Shown: one piece after another, positions 17,928 to 27,260 of the stretch
How positions within the stretch are numbered: position 1 is the first letter of the stretch
How the letters are laid out: each line of letters starts with the position of its first letter
Source of the DNA: Pseudobutyrivibrio ruminis
GTDB taxonomy: Bacteria > Bacillota > Clostridia > Lachnospirales > Lachnospiraceae
Direction: 5' to 3'
Assembly (NCBI GenBank): GCA_015057305.1
Contig: SVES01000007.1
Span: forward strand, 1-64,000
Length of the DNA: 64,000 bases
Notes under the pieces: generated by a model
What the model saw: the letters and a program-made list of their open reading frames with translations, nothing else
What the model was told of the DNA's origin: nothing
The model's database searches: none
Position numbers and translations under genes: made by a program

Positions 17928-17966
17928 TTAAATTTAAAATTAATATTACAAAGGGAGTTATATCAA

Positions 17967-20900
17967 TTGGGCAAGAATTTAATAATTACTGAGAAACCAT
18001 CGGTTGCCAGAGATTTTGCAAGAGTACTAAAGGTATCTGGTAATCAAAACGGTTATATCGAAAACGGTGAATATGTTATTAGCTGGTGCTATGGCCATTT
18101 GGTGCAAATGGTATATCCGGAAGAATATGATATTAAATATAAGAACTGGAATTTGGAGGATTTGCCATTTCTGCCAAAGGACTATAAATATGGAGTAGTG
18201 GAATCGTCCAAGGACCAATATAAGGTTGTTAATGGGCTTCTTCACAGAGAGGACATAGATACTGTCTACTGGGCAGGAGACTCGGGAAAAGAAGGACAAA
18301 CAATCGAAGAAAATATTAGAAATTATGGTGGCGTTCGCCAGGGCATGAAAGAGCTTCGTGTGTGGATTGACTCTCAGACTGATGATGAAATCCTTCGTGG
18401 TATCAGGGAAGCAAAGCCAATGAGTGATTATGCCAAGCTAGGCGCTTCTGGAATAATGCGTACAATCGAGGATTATAGCCTTGGTATCAATTTCTCTAGA
18501 GCATTATCTGTAAAATATGGGCGACTTATAAATGATGCCGCAGCAACCACAAGCTATTCTGCAATTGCCATAGGGCGAGTTATGACTTGTGTCCTTGGTA
18601 TGGTTGTAGAGCGCGAAAGGGAAACACGTAATTTCAATGAGGATCCATTCTTTAAGGTCATTGGAAAGTTTTCTAATGTAAATTTTCCGGCAGAATGGAA
18701 GGCAGTTGAATCTTCAAAGTATTTCGAGTCTCCATTGTTATACGGAGATAAGGGCAATGGCTTTAAAGAAAAGACCAGCGCTGAGAAATTAATTGACGAT
18801 TTAACTAATAAAGCCGCAAAGATATCTGACAAGGATAGTGGCATTTCAAAAAAGAAAGCACCATTACTTTTTAACCTGGCAGAATTACAGTCGGAATGTT
18901 CAAAGCGTTTCAAGATTTCCCCTGCCCAGACTCTAGATATAATTCAAGAGCTGTACGAGAAAAAATACACTACATACCCTCGTACTGATGCTAGAGTGCT
19001 TACAACTGCAATTGCCAAGGAAATAAATAAAAATCTAAATAAACTACAGTCCTATGGCCCTACTGCAAAGTTTGTCCATGAAATTTTGGCAGATAGAAAA
19101 TATATTGGAATTGAGAAAACCAGCTATACTGACGACTCTAAGGTTACGGATCACTATGCCATTATTCCTACAGGACAGTGCAATGGCATAGAAAATCTGT
19201 CTGGTATCAGTCAAAAGGTCTATGACCTGATAGTTAGACGATTCCTTTCCATTTTCTATCCACCTGCAGAATACAAAAATGTAAAGGTTACTATAGATAT
19301 TGATAATGAAAAATTCTTTGCTGGAGCTAAGCTTTTGGTTAAGCCAGGATACCTAGAAATCGCAGGAATTCCTAAAGCAAAGGATTCCTCCGAAAGTGAT
19401 AGTGCTGATGGTGAAGATTCAGAGGTAAATGAGGATGCCTTTTCAAAAGAGGACTTCATAAAGTTTGTGGAAGAAGCAAATGTTGGAGATGAAATAAATG
19501 TAAATGGCTTTGAGCTAAAAGAAGGAAAAACATCTCCACCGAAAAGATATACCTCCGGTTCTCTTATTCTTGCAATGGAAAATGCGGGAAAGCTCATTGA
19601 GGATGAGGAGCTTCGTGAACAAATTAAAACCACAGGCATTGGTACATCAGCTACTCGTGGAGAAATCTTAGAAAAGCTGGTTCGAATCGGCTATTTGAAT
19701 CAAAACAATAAGACACAGGTGATTACCCCAGAAAGATTAGGTGAAATGATTTACGAGGTAGTCAGTCTTACTACCCCAAGCCTTCTCAAGCCTGAGCAAA
19801 CAGCGAATTGGGAAAAGGGGCTGGAAGGTATCATTAATGGCTCTGTTGAGTTTGCTGATTATCGTCAGGAGCTTGAGGAATATATCCGCAGCGAGACAAA
19901 AAGCATGATAGAGCAGGATTTAACTGAGACAATTGCCCTCAATATAAATCAGTTTACTGGCAAGGATTCAAAGGGACTTGCCACCAGAAAGCCACTGGGA
20001 ATCAAATGTCCTGCCTGTGGTGGAGAATTGACAACCACTTCCTTTGGATACGGATGCAAAAATTATGCTAACGACGAAATTAAATGTAGATTTAGTATTG
20101 GCACGATAGCTGGTGTAGACATTCCAGAAGACCAATTTAAGAAATTGATACTTGAAGGTAAAACTGATTTAATTGAAGGCTTTAAAAGCAAATCTAACAA
20201 GCCCTTCAAGTCTGTGCTTAAGCTAAGTAAAAATGAAGATGGAGAATATAATGTAAGCTTCGATTTCTCTGAGACTCCTACCGAATATTTAGAGGATTTG
20301 AAATGTCCTGTTTGCGGAGGAAGAATTGCTGTCACAGGATACGGCTTTGCCTGTGAGCATCGTTTTCAGGAGGAAAATCAATGCTATTTTTCTGTTGGGG
20401 AGATTGCATCCAGAAAGCTTTCCGAGGAGGAGCTTAGAAAGCTGCTAACTGATGGAATTACAGATGTATTAACAGGCTTCAAGTCTAAATCCAATCAAAA
20501 GTTTAGTGCTAAAATTCAGCTCAAAGAAAATGAGGAAGGAAAAAAGGTATTAAGCTTTAATTTTGAAGGAATAGAGGCTGAAAAACTTGTGGGCTGCAAA
20601 TGTCCTGACTGCGGTGGAGATATTCTTATCCGACCAAGCGGATTTGGCTGTGCTAATTTCAGCTCAAAGGATGAAAACTCCTGCAAGTTCTATATAGGAA
20701 AAACAATAGCCGGCAAAAGTATTGGAGGACAGGTGGCAACTGAGCTTCTGTTGAATGGAAAGACCGAGACTCTCAGAGGGTTCAAGGGCAAAACCGGTAA
20801 AAAGTTTGATGCCAGATTAGTTCTAAAGAAGAATGAGGAAACTGGTAGGACAGAAGTAGTTTTTGATTTTGATGATGTTGAACCTAATTATCTTGCGGAT

Positions 20901-21776
20901 GTTTTCTGTCCTGATTGCCAAAGCAAAATAATAAAGACCAATTTTGGATTTGCTTGCGAAAAGTATTTTGCAACAGAAAATAAGTGTGGCTTCGTATTAG
21001 GCGAAATTGCTTCTAAAAAACTAACAGATGCCGATGCAAAAGAATTGTTAGCTCAGGGACACACCAAAACCATTAGAGGCTTCAAAGGGAAATCTGGTAA
21101 AAAGTTTGACGCATGCCTAGTCTTAAAGAAAAATGAGGAGACAGGCAAGACAGAGGTCGCCTTTGACTTTGATAACGTAGAGGCCAAGGATATTAAAGAT
21201 GTACAATGCCCTATTTGTGGTGGCAAAATTGTTGTCACACCATTCGGATATGGTTGTAGTAACTATAATAAGGAAGACCCGGATAATTCCTGCGGCTTTA
21301 ACATAGGTCAAATTGCTGGTGTCAAGCTTAAAGAATCCCAGGTCAAGGAATTGTTAAAAGAGGGTATAACATCCACTATATCAGGCTTTAAATCAAGGAA
21401 AGGCACAAAGTTTGATGCTAAGCTTGCTCTTAATAAGGATGATACTGGCAAGGTTTCTGGCATTAAATTTGTTTTTGAGGATGAGGAAAAGGAAATGCCA
21501 AATCTTAAGTGTCCTAAGTGTGGAGAGCCAATTATAAAAAATCATTTTGGTTATCATTGCAAGAATAATGTGAGAGATAATGTGGATAGTTGTAGCTTCT
21601 ACGTAGGCAAGGTAGCTGGTGTTGATATACCAGAGGAACAGTTTGTTAAGCTTATAACTGAAAAGAAAACAGATGTTATTACTGGATTTTTAAGCAAAAA
21701 AGGTTTATTCTTTGATGCGAGACTTAAGCTAAATGATGAATTTAGAACAGAGTTTGAATTTGAAAATTATACGTAA
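17967..21776 (+). CDS. topB: Type IA DNA topoisomerase III (TopB-like) with six C-terminal zinc modules
   Basis: Relaxes or decatenates DNA by single-strand passage. I use the TTG at 17967 (LGKNLIITEKPSVARDFA), with AAAGGGAG nine bases upstream, giving 1269 residues. The Toprim domain (about 1-140) has GDSGKEGQ where TopB usually has DAGREGE. The strand-cleaving tyrosine is in TTYPRTDARVL. Residues 1-670 correspond to a normal TopB. Residues 680-1269 add six copies of a roughly 100-residue unit: a CPxCGG zinc ribbon followed by a Toprim C-terminal repeat (EGKTD-I-GFKSK-GK-FDA-L). TopB proteins normally have none to two such units. The extra domains probably bind single-stranded DNA or RNA. 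Confidence 0.92.
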   Translation: MGKNLIITEKPSVARDFARVLKVSGNQNGYIENGEYVISWCYGHLVQMVYPEEYDIKYKNWNLEDLPFLPKDYKYGVVESSKDQYKVVNGLLHREDIDTVYWAGDSGKEGQTIEENIRNYGGVRQGMKELRVWIDSQTDDEILRGIREAKPMSDYAKLGASGIMRTIEDYSLGINFSRALSVKYGRLINDAAATTSYSAIAIGRVMTCVLGMVVERERETRNFNEDPFFKVIGKFSNVNFPAEWKAVESSKYFESPLLYGDKGNGFKEKTSAEKLIDDLTNKAAKISDKDSGISKKKAPLLFNLAELQSECSKRFKISPAQTLDIIQELYEKKYTTYPRTDARVLTTAIAKEINKNLNKLQSYGPTAKFVHEILADRKYIGIEKTSYTDDSKVTDHYAIIPTGQCNGIENLSGISQKVYDLIVRRFLSIFYPPAEYKNVKVTIDIDNEKFFAGAKLLVKPGYLEIAGIPKAKDSSESDSADGEDSEVNEDAFSKEDFIKFVEEANVGDEINVNGFELKEGKTSPPKRYTSGSLILAMENAGKLIEDEELREQIKTTGIGTSATRGEILEKLVRIGYLNQNNKTQVITPERLGEMIYEVVSLTTPSLLKPEQTANWEKGLEGIINGSVEFADYRQELEEYIRSETKSMIEQDLTETIALNINQFTGKDSKGLATRKPLGIKCPACGGELTTTSFGYGCKNYANDEIKCRFSIGTIAGVDIPEDQFKKLILEGKTDLIEGFKSKSNKPFKSVLKLSKNEDGEYNVSFDFSETPTEYLEDLKCPVCGGRIAVTGYGFACEHRFQEENQCYFSVGEIASRKLSEEELRKLLTDGITDVLTGFKSKSNQKFSAKIQLKENEEGKKVLSFNFEGIEAEKLVGCKCPDCGGDILIRPSGFGCANFSSKDENSCKFYIGKTIAGKSIGGQVATELLLNGKTETLRGFKGKTGKKFDARLVLKKNEETGRTEVVFDFDDVEPNYLADVFCPDCQSKIIKTNFGFACEKYFATENKCGFVLGEIASKKLTDADAKELLAQGHTKTIRGFKGKSGKKFDACLVLKKNEETGKTEVAFDFDNVEAKDIKDVQCPICGGKIVVTPFGYGCSNYNKEDPDNSCGFNIGQIAGVKLKESQVKELLKEGITSTISGFKSRKGTKFDAKLALNKDDTGKVSGIKFVFEDEEKEMPNLKCPKCGEPIIKNHFGYHCKNNVRDNVDSCSFYVGKVAGVDIPEEQFVKLITEKKTDVITGFLSKKGLFFDARLKLNDEFRTEFEFENYT
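20001..21770 (+). repeat. Six in-frame ~300-base repeats in the topoisomerase tail
   Basis: First-cysteine codons of the CPxC motif fall at 20007, 20304, 20601, 20907, 21207 and 21510. The spacings are 297, 297, 306, 300 and 303 bases. Each unit holds a four-cysteine ribbon (CPxC ... FGYGC/FGFAC ... C) followed by the (L/I)xxGKTxxIxGFKSKxGKxF motif. The units have diverged in sequence (copy 4 reads CPDCQSK), so these are old duplications rather than recent slippage. Confidence 0.85.
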
Positions 21777-21833
21777 AACCAAGGCTTAGGATAGCATTTA
21801 CATCTAGCTGTCTGACAGAGAAAGGAATATGAT

Positions 21834-22502
21834 ATGGAACAGTGTAAAATCAAAAATATGTACAATTTAAAGGAGACAATTGCCAGTGAGCTTTTTGAAG
21901 GCAAGGATTATCCTTGGGAGGTGCTTCCTGAAATTTCTGAGTTTATTAAGAAATTAGGACCAACTCTTGATCCTGAAAAGTATGAAAAGATGGGTGAGGA
22001 TATCTGGGTAGCAAAATCCGCTACAGTTTTTGATTCTGCCTATCTTCATGGACCTCTTATTATAGATGAGGATGCCGAGGTTAGACAGTGCGCATTTATT
22101 AGAGGCTCTGCTATTGTGGGGAAGAATTGCGTAGTAGGAAATTCTACCGAGCTTAAGAATGTTGTTTTATTTAATAATGTTCAGGTTCCTCATTATAACT
22201 ATGTTGGAGATTCAGTCCTTGGCTATAAATCCCATATGGGAGCAGGCTCTATCACATCTAATGTAAAGCAAGATAAGACATTAGTTGTTGTAAAAGCTAG
22301 AGATGGTGAAAAAATTGAAACAGGATTAAAGAAATTTGGCGCCATGCTTGGAGATAATGTAGAGGTTGGCTGTAATTCTGTGCTTAATCCTGGCACTGTT
22401 GTTTGTCCTCGTTCAAATATCTATCCACTATCACCAGTAAGAGGTGTTGTGGAAGCAGATAGTATATTTAAGAGCCAGGATAATATTGTAAAGAAGAATT
22501 AG
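21834..22502 (+). CDS. Left-handed beta-helix (hexapeptide) nucleotidyltransferase-like protein
   Basis: A 222-residue protein with hexapeptide-repeat pattern from about residue 60 (AKSATVFDSAYLHGPLIIDEDAEV..., then GNSTELKNVVL) and a C-terminal set (GDNVEVGCNSVLNPGTVV). This type is usually annotated as GlmU C-terminal-like or UDP-N-acetylglucosamine pyrophosphorylase, but it has no N-terminal nucleotidyltransferase domain, so that activity is doubtful. HYNYVGDSVLGYKSHMGAGSITSN resembles the acetyl-CoA-binding region of GlmU. It is monocistronic with its own terminator. Substrate unknown. Confidence 0.8.
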   Translation: MEQCKIKNMYNLKETIASELFEGKDYPWEVLPEISEFIKKLGPTLDPEKYEKMGEDIWVAKSATVFDSAYLHGPLIIDEDAEVRQCAFIRGSAIVGKNCVVGNSTELKNVVLFNNVQVPHYNYVGDSVLGYKSHMGAGSITSNVKQDKTLVVVKARDGEKIETGLKKFGAMLGDNVEVGCNSVLNPGTVVCPRSNIYPLSPVRGVVEADSIFKSQDNIVKKN

Positions 22503-22517
22503 TAGGACGTTTACTGG

Positions 22518-22544
22518 GAGCGAGGCATATTTGCCTCGCTCTTT
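22518..22544 (+). terminator. Intrinsic terminator after the beta-helix gene
   Basis: Perfect arms GAGCGAGGCA (22518-22527) and TGCCTCGCTC (22532-22541), a four-base loop, then TTTAAT. Confidence 0.9.
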
Positions 22545-22608
22545 AATATGGGTGGTACATTTGGTAAAATGTAAAAAGATTTTATTATTTTGTTTGGGAG
22601 GAAATAAA

Positions 22609-23745
22609 ATGGGATTAATTAAAGCGTTTACAGGTTCAGTTTCTGGTGAGCTAGCTAATCAGTGGAAGGAGTTCTTTGTTTGTGATTCAATGTCTGCTGA
22701 TGTTCTTATTAAAAGAGCGGAGCATAAGGTGTCAGGAAGAAGCTCTAACACAAAAGGAGATCAGGATGTAATCACAAAAGGTTCGGCTCTTATTGTTAAC
22801 GAAGGACAGTGTGCTCTTTTAGTAGATAGCGGTAAAATTATTGATGTGGCTGCTGAGGCAGGCGCCTATGAATGGGAAGATAATGGTTCTGCATCTATTT
22901 TTGCAGGCGGTTTTGCTGATGTATTCAAGGAGCTTGGAAGTAGATTTACATTTGGCGGAGAGAAGCCTGTTCAGCAGAGAATCTATTTTGTTAATACAAA
23001 GGATATTGTTGGCCTTAAATTCGGCACACCTAGCCCAATTCCTTTTAGAATTTTAGATACAAATGTTGGTCTTGATATGGATACTACCTTAAAGTGCAAC
23101 GGAAATTACAGCCTTAAGGTGTCAGATCCTACACAGCTTTATGTTACTTTAGCAGGTAATGTAAAAGATGAATACAATATTGAAGATATACAGGAGCAGC
23201 TTAGAGCCACATTCATTCAATCTTTACAGCCCGCACTTGGCAAGCTTACAAATCTTGGCGTAAGACCTTCTTCTATTCCTAATTATACAAAGGAAATCTC
23301 TGAGGCTATGGGCCAGGAGCTTGATAAGGATTGGACTGAAAAGTACGGTCTTGCAATCACATCAGTTCAGATTCTCACAACACAAATTCCAGATGAGGAT
23401 GCTGCTACACTTAAAGAACTTCAGAAATCAGGTGCTTTACGTGATCAGTCTATGGCAGGTGCAACTCTTATTCAGGCACAGGCACAGGCTATGAAGGATG
23501 CAGCTAATAATGCAAATGGGGCAGCTATGGGATTCTTTGGAATGAACATGGCTATGCAGGCTGGTGGAGCAAATGGCGCTGATTTATTAAATACTGGTGC
23601 AGCAAATCAGCAAATGGCTCAGACAGGACAGATGGTAGGTCAGTCTCAGCCAGGTCAGCCACAACAGAATAGATGGTTCTGCCCAAATTGCGGTAATGAG
23701 AACTATGGTAATTTCTGTGTAAACTGTGGAACTAAAAGACCTTAA
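22609..23745 (+). CDS. SPFH-domain protein with C-terminal zinc ribbon (YdjI-like)
   Basis: Cytoplasmic or membrane-associated scaffold of the SPFH/stomatin-like class, similar to B. subtilis YdjI. It begins MGLIKAFTGSVSGELANQWKEFF. The SPFH region spans about residues 30-260, followed by an Ala/Met/Gln-rich linker and a zinc ribbon (FCPNCGNENYGNFCVNCG). The ATG at 22609 follows GGGAGG; upstream in-frame codons from 22531 lie in the preceding terminator. It is the first gene of a three-gene operon with the next two entries, which correspond to YdjG and YdjH. YdjI recruits PspA in Bacillus, but no pspA is present here. Confidence 0.87.
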   Translation: MGLIKAFTGSVSGELANQWKEFFVCDSMSADVLIKRAEHKVSGRSSNTKGDQDVITKGSALIVNEGQCALLVDSGKIIDVAAEAGAYEWEDNGSASIFAGGFADVFKELGSRFTFGGEKPVQQRIYFVNTKDIVGLKFGTPSPIPFRILDTNVGLDMDTTLKCNGNYSLKVSDPTQLYVTLAGNVKDEYNIEDIQEQLRATFIQSLQPALGKLTNLGVRPSSIPNYTKEISEAMGQELDKDWTEKYGLAITSVQILTTQIPDEDAATLKELQKSGALRDQSMAGATLIQAQAQAMKDAANNANGAAMGFFGMNMAMQAGGANGADLLNTGAANQQMAQTGQMVGQSQPGQPQQNRWFCPNCGNENYGNFCVNCGTKRP

Positions 23746-23762
23746 AATTAAGGAGAAATAAT

Positions 23763-25346
23763 ATGGCAACAAGGTTTCCTTGTCCCAAATGTGCAGGACA
23801 GCTCAGATTTGCTCCTAAAGAGCAAAGGCTGAAATGCGTCTCTTGCGGGCAGTATACAAATCCTGATAGCTATAAGCCTGATGATAGCTTTGGAATAGAT
23901 TCATTAAATACCAAAATATATATGTGTCCTACCTGCGGCGGAGAAATACAGCTTATTGACAATGATGGCATGGAGTTTTGTCCTTATTGTGGTAATCAAG
24001 CTACTATGCAGGAGCATTTTTCAGACGAAGGTGTACCTAGGTACATTATGCCCTTTAAGTTTGATAAAGCAGATGCCAAGGAAAAGTACGAAGAAAAGAC
24101 TAAAAAAATTCCCTTTGCACCAGATGGTCTTAATGAAGATGAGAACATTGAGAAGATGGTTGGGCTTTACGTTCCATATTATATCTACGAATATGGAATT
24201 AATGACGAGATTAATTTTGACGGCTCCGCAAGCAGAACAGAGGGAAAATATTACATCACTGATTATGCAAAGATAAAAGTGTCTGTAGATGTTGAAGCTG
24301 TTAAGGTTTCTTATGATGCATCTCAGTCCCTTGATGATACAATTTCTTCCAAATTGGAGCCTTTTCCTATGGATGAGTTAGAGGAGTTTAATCCTAACTA
24401 TCTGGCAGGTTTTTTCGTTGAGAATTCCTCTGTGGACAAGGATTTGTATTTTACCCAGTCTTATGACAGAGCAGCAGATTATATGTATGCAAAGGTTATG
24501 GAAAAGGTCGGCATATACAAACCTGTTAAGAACATTAAGAAAGATGTTATAACTCAGCTTAAGAATGATATGCAAACATCCAAAGTAGAAGGTGCGTATC
24601 TTCCTTTTTATTTTCTTACTACAAAGTATGGAGATAGAGTGGCATACTCAATTGTTAATGGAGTTAGTGGAAATCTTTACATGGATATGCCTGTGGACAA
24701 AAGGAAAATGTTTAAGACAGCCATTAAAACATCGGCTATCATTTTCGTTGTGCTACTTTTGGCTTCTTTCATTTTCGATTTTAGCTTTAAGATTCAGAAT
24801 GTTACAACATTTTCTGCATTTATATCATCCTTGATTGCTTTTGTTGGGGCAATCATTGCTGCAAAGACCTATCGCAGGGACAATCACTTGGATGATATAG
24901 GCTTTTTCAAGTCTAAGGATAATTTGTCTAAAAAAATAAAAACGGAAAAGACTAATAAAATGAATAGTAAAGTGGTGAATTACATTATAATTATCTTAAT
25001 GGGATTGATAATTTTATCTATCATGTCAGGAGCATTAGCTGACCTGGTGGAGCTTTATATGATGCTACTTTACCCAATAAGCGTTGTGCTTATTATAATT
25101 TCATTTTTTAAGGTGAAAAAGGGCAAAAAGAAGGTACTCTTACTGGGATTCTTTGGGTGGTTATTTTCAACCATTATAAGAATCAGTGCTGTGCCAAATG
25201 ATATTTTCTATTATTCATCTATGATTGTAGTGTTCTTAATAATTCTACTGTCAGTTGATGCTATAGTGAATGAATACAATGCCTTTGCAACAAGACCTAC
25301 ACCTCAGTTTAATAAAAAGGGAGGAGGCTTGGAACATGCGAGATAA
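23763..25346 (+). CDS. Zinc-ribbon multipass membrane protein (YdjG-like)
   Basis: A 527-residue protein with two N-terminal zinc ribbons: CPKCAGQLRF...LKCVSCGQ, and CPTCGGEIQL...FCPYCG. A soluble region (about residues 80-310) follows, then several hydrophobic helices from about residue 318 to 505. The 'FPCPKCAGQLRFAPKEQRLKC' start and 'IMPFKFDKADAKEKYEE' motif are typical of TFIIB-type zinc-ribbon proteins related to YdjG. It lies between the SPFH and TPM genes, and its last codons overlap the TPM start by 11 bases. It likely anchors the complex in the membrane. Confidence 0.82.
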   Translation: MATRFPCPKCAGQLRFAPKEQRLKCVSCGQYTNPDSYKPDDSFGIDSLNTKIYMCPTCGGEIQLIDNDGMEFCPYCGNQATMQEHFSDEGVPRYIMPFKFDKADAKEKYEEKTKKIPFAPDGLNEDENIEKMVGLYVPYYIYEYGINDEINFDGSASRTEGKYYITDYAKIKVSVDVEAVKVSYDASQSLDDTISSKLEPFPMDELEEFNPNYLAGFFVENSSVDKDLYFTQSYDRAADYMYAKVMEKVGIYKPVKNIKKDVITQLKNDMQTSKVEGAYLPFYFLTTKYGDRVAYSIVNGVSGNLYMDMPVDKRKMFKTAIKTSAIIFVVLLLASFIFDFSFKIQNVTTFSAFISSLIAFVGAIIAAKTYRRDNHLDDIGFFKSKDNLSKKIKTEKTNKMNSKVVNYIIIILMGLIILSIMSGALADLVELYMMLLYPISVVLIIISFFKVKKGKKKVLLLGFFGWLFSTIIRISAVPNDIFYYSSMIVVFLIILLSVDAIVNEYNAFATRPTPQFNKKGGGLEHAR

Positions 25347-26124
25347 GATAGTAACATATATCGTATTTACGTTCTTGCTATCAATCATTCCAATGAATGT
25401 TAAAGCGGCATCTTCAAATGTTTACATTGAAGATGATGCTGGACTTCTTTCCTCTGAAGAATATCAGGAACTGGAAGGTTATTTGGAAGGGTTAGATGAT
25501 TCCATTAATTATGTAGCTGTCACTTCAAATACTAGTGATTACGGCGTGGATGCAGATAGTAGGTTATATCATTATTACACTACAAAGTATGCTGATGACG
25601 CAGATGGTGTAGCTTTCATTATCGACATGTATGATAGGGAAATAATCTTAGCTGGTTATGGCGATGTACAAAATAAGCTATCTAGCGCAGATGCCCTGGA
25701 TATTACTGACAATATATATTCCTATGCATCATACGAAGATTATTATTCCTGCATATATTATGCATTCCATCAGGCTAATTCCTTGATTAACGATGGCTTT
25801 ATTCTTAGGCCTATGAGAATAATAATCATCTTTTTAAGCTCTATTATACTAGGCTTTTTAGGATGCTTTCTTTATGCAGTATATCAGCGCTCGAATTCAA
25901 AGGCGCCTGATGTACCTTCGGAGATTATATTGGCTGGGGCAGCACTTGCAGGTGGTGCTGTAATCTACGATACAAAAAAGATTATAAGACAGGAATCTTC
26001 CAGCAGCTATCACGGTGGCGGAGGCTATTCTGGAGGCTACCATGGAGGCGGCTTCTCGGGAGGAGGGCACTCAGGCGGAGGGCACTCAGGTGGTGGTCAT
26101 TCCAGCGGTGGTCATAAATTTTAA
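25336..26124 (+). CDS. TPM-domain membrane protein with Gly/His-rich tail (YdjH-like)
   Basis: A signal peptide (MRDKIVTYIVFTFLLSIIPM..., residues 1-25) precedes an extracytoplasmic TPM domain (about 28-135, VYIEDDAGLLSSEEYQEL). One transmembrane helix follows (about 158-178), and the cytoplasmic tail ends in GGGHSGGGHS-type repeats. Histidine/glycine tails of this kind are common in TPM proteins. The ATG at 25336 follows AAGGGAGGAGG. An earlier in-frame ATG at 25270 lies deep in the upstream gene and is rejected. It corresponds to YdjH in Bacillus. Confidence 0.85.
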   Translation: MRDKIVTYIVFTFLLSIIPMNVKAASSNVYIEDDAGLLSSEEYQELEGYLEGLDDSINYVAVTSNTSDYGVDADSRLYHYYTTKYADDADGVAFIIDMYDREIILAGYGDVQNKLSSADALDITDNIYSYASYEDYYSCIYYAFHQANSLINDGFILRPMRIIIIFLSSIILGFLGCFLYAVYQRSNSKAPDVPSEIILAGAALAGGAVIYDTKKIIRQESSSSYHGGGGYSGGYHGGGFSGGGHSGGGHSGGGHSSGGHKF

Positions 26125-26172
26125 ATGGGGTTATAGAACTGAATTTTAGATTTTCTTAGGAGGGGTAAAACT

Positions 26173-27042
26173 ATGGATAATCTTCGTAAGGTTTCTACAG
26201 ACGGTCTTGAACTGATTGCTAAAGGAAGAACTGCAAGTGTCTATGCTTATTCAGAAACAGAGGTTTTAAAGGTATATTTTTCTTTTTTTCCAGAGGAGGA
26301 CATACTCTTACAATGGGATAATACCCTTAAGGTTACTGAAATCGGTATTCCTTGCGCAAAAGCGTTAGAGCTGGTTCAGGTGGGGGATAGCATTGGTGTT
26401 ATTTATGAAAGAATTTACGGAGAAACACTCAGTGATCTTTTAACAAAAGCTTGGCTTAGTGATAATAAAGAAATAGGACGTTTATTGGATTTTTATGTTT
26501 CATTTGCAAAATCATTGCACGAGAAGGAGTTTCCTGTAGGAACATTTGAAGATATAAAAGAGCATTACCAAAAAAAGATCAATAAAGTAACCGGTGTGTT
26601 TATTAGTGAAGAGAATGCTAAAAAACTAAGCACATTTATTGATGATATTCCTACATCAACACACTATCTTCATGGAGATTTGAATCAGAGTAATATTATA
26701 CTTCTCTCTGATAGAAGCGTAAAAATGGTAGATGTTGGAGATGCAGCCCAGGGTGACCCTTTGTTTGATTTTTGTTTTCTTTCCGGTATGGTTTTCTTAA
26801 ATCGTATTATTCCTAGTTTTTCTATGAAAAATTGCGGGCTTTCAGATGAAGAAAGCGAAGAATTGTACAGATTGACTATCTCAAGGTATTATAATGAGGC
26901 TAATGAAGAAGAACTGCAAAGTATTCTGAAAAAAGGAAAACTACTGGGGATTGTCTATGGTGTTACCATAGGTTTTGGAGAAGGTGATTTTATCCCACTG
27001 ATAAAAAAAGCAGTCGACAAGATTGTAAGTGAGGAGTTTTAA
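26173..27042 (+). CDS. APH-fold phosphotransferase (TIGR02172-like)
   Basis: Aminoglycoside-phosphotransferase-fold kinase of unknown substrate, 289 residues. The catalytic loop reads HYLHGDLNQSNII (HGDxxxxN) and the metal-binding aspartate is in MVDVGDAAQGDPLFD. The nucleotide-binding lysine is probably the Lys in VLKVYFS. It is similar across the full kinase fold to the C-terminal half of the STAS fusion at 30536-31729. It has a good AGGAGG ribosome binding site and is followed by a terminator, so it is probably monocistronic. An antibiotic-resistance role is not suggested. Confidence 0.8.
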   Translation: MDNLRKVSTDGLELIAKGRTASVYAYSETEVLKVYFSFFPEEDILLQWDNTLKVTEIGIPCAKALELVQVGDSIGVIYERIYGETLSDLLTKAWLSDNKEIGRLLDFYVSFAKSLHEKEFPVGTFEDIKEHYQKKINKVTGVFISEENAKKLSTFIDDIPTSTHYLHGDLNQSNIILLSDRSVKMVDVGDAAQGDPLFDFCFLSGMVFLNRIIPSFSMKNCGLSDEESEELYRLTISRYYNEANEEELQSILKKGKLLGIVYGVTIGFGEGDFIPLIKKAVDKIVSEEF

Positions 27043-27054
27043 GACATTGAACAG

Positions 27055-27080
27055 GGCTTGCCTAAATGGGCAAGCCTTTT
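27055..27080 (+). terminator. Intrinsic terminator after the APH-fold kinase
   Basis: GGCTTGCC (27055-27062) and GGCAAGCC (27069-27076) with a six-base loop and TTTT. The remaining 180 bases to 27260 are A/T-rich and must hold the promoter of the next operon. No consensus pair stands out there; TATTAT at 27160-27165 is a possible -10. Confidence 0.85.
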
Positions 27081-27260
27081 AAAGTGGTAACTATTTTTTG
27101 GCAAAAAATTAACAAAAAACAAAAAGAGTACTTTACTAAAGCTTTAGAAAGTGAGAAAATATTATCAATAATGCCGCGGTGCGGTGTTTAATCAAGATGT
27201 CAATTATGTAAGTAGCAATTACATTTTTGGTACTATCTGAACGAAGAAAGGAGTTCTACA

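Noticed and set aside
17898..17966. Extension of the topoisomerase to an ATG at 17898
   Set aside because: The codon lies inside a perfect terminator hairpin; the TTG at 17967 has a good ribosome binding site and the family N-terminus follows immediately.
22531..22608. Extension of the SPFH gene to 22531
   Set aside because: This part is the descending arm of a terminator and has no ribosome binding site; ATG 22609 follows GGGAGG.
26173..27042. Aminoglycoside resistance as the role of the APH-fold kinase
   Set aside because: Only the general fold motifs match; sequence is closest to TIGR02172-like paralogues and to the STAS fusion, with nothing pointing to drug modification.
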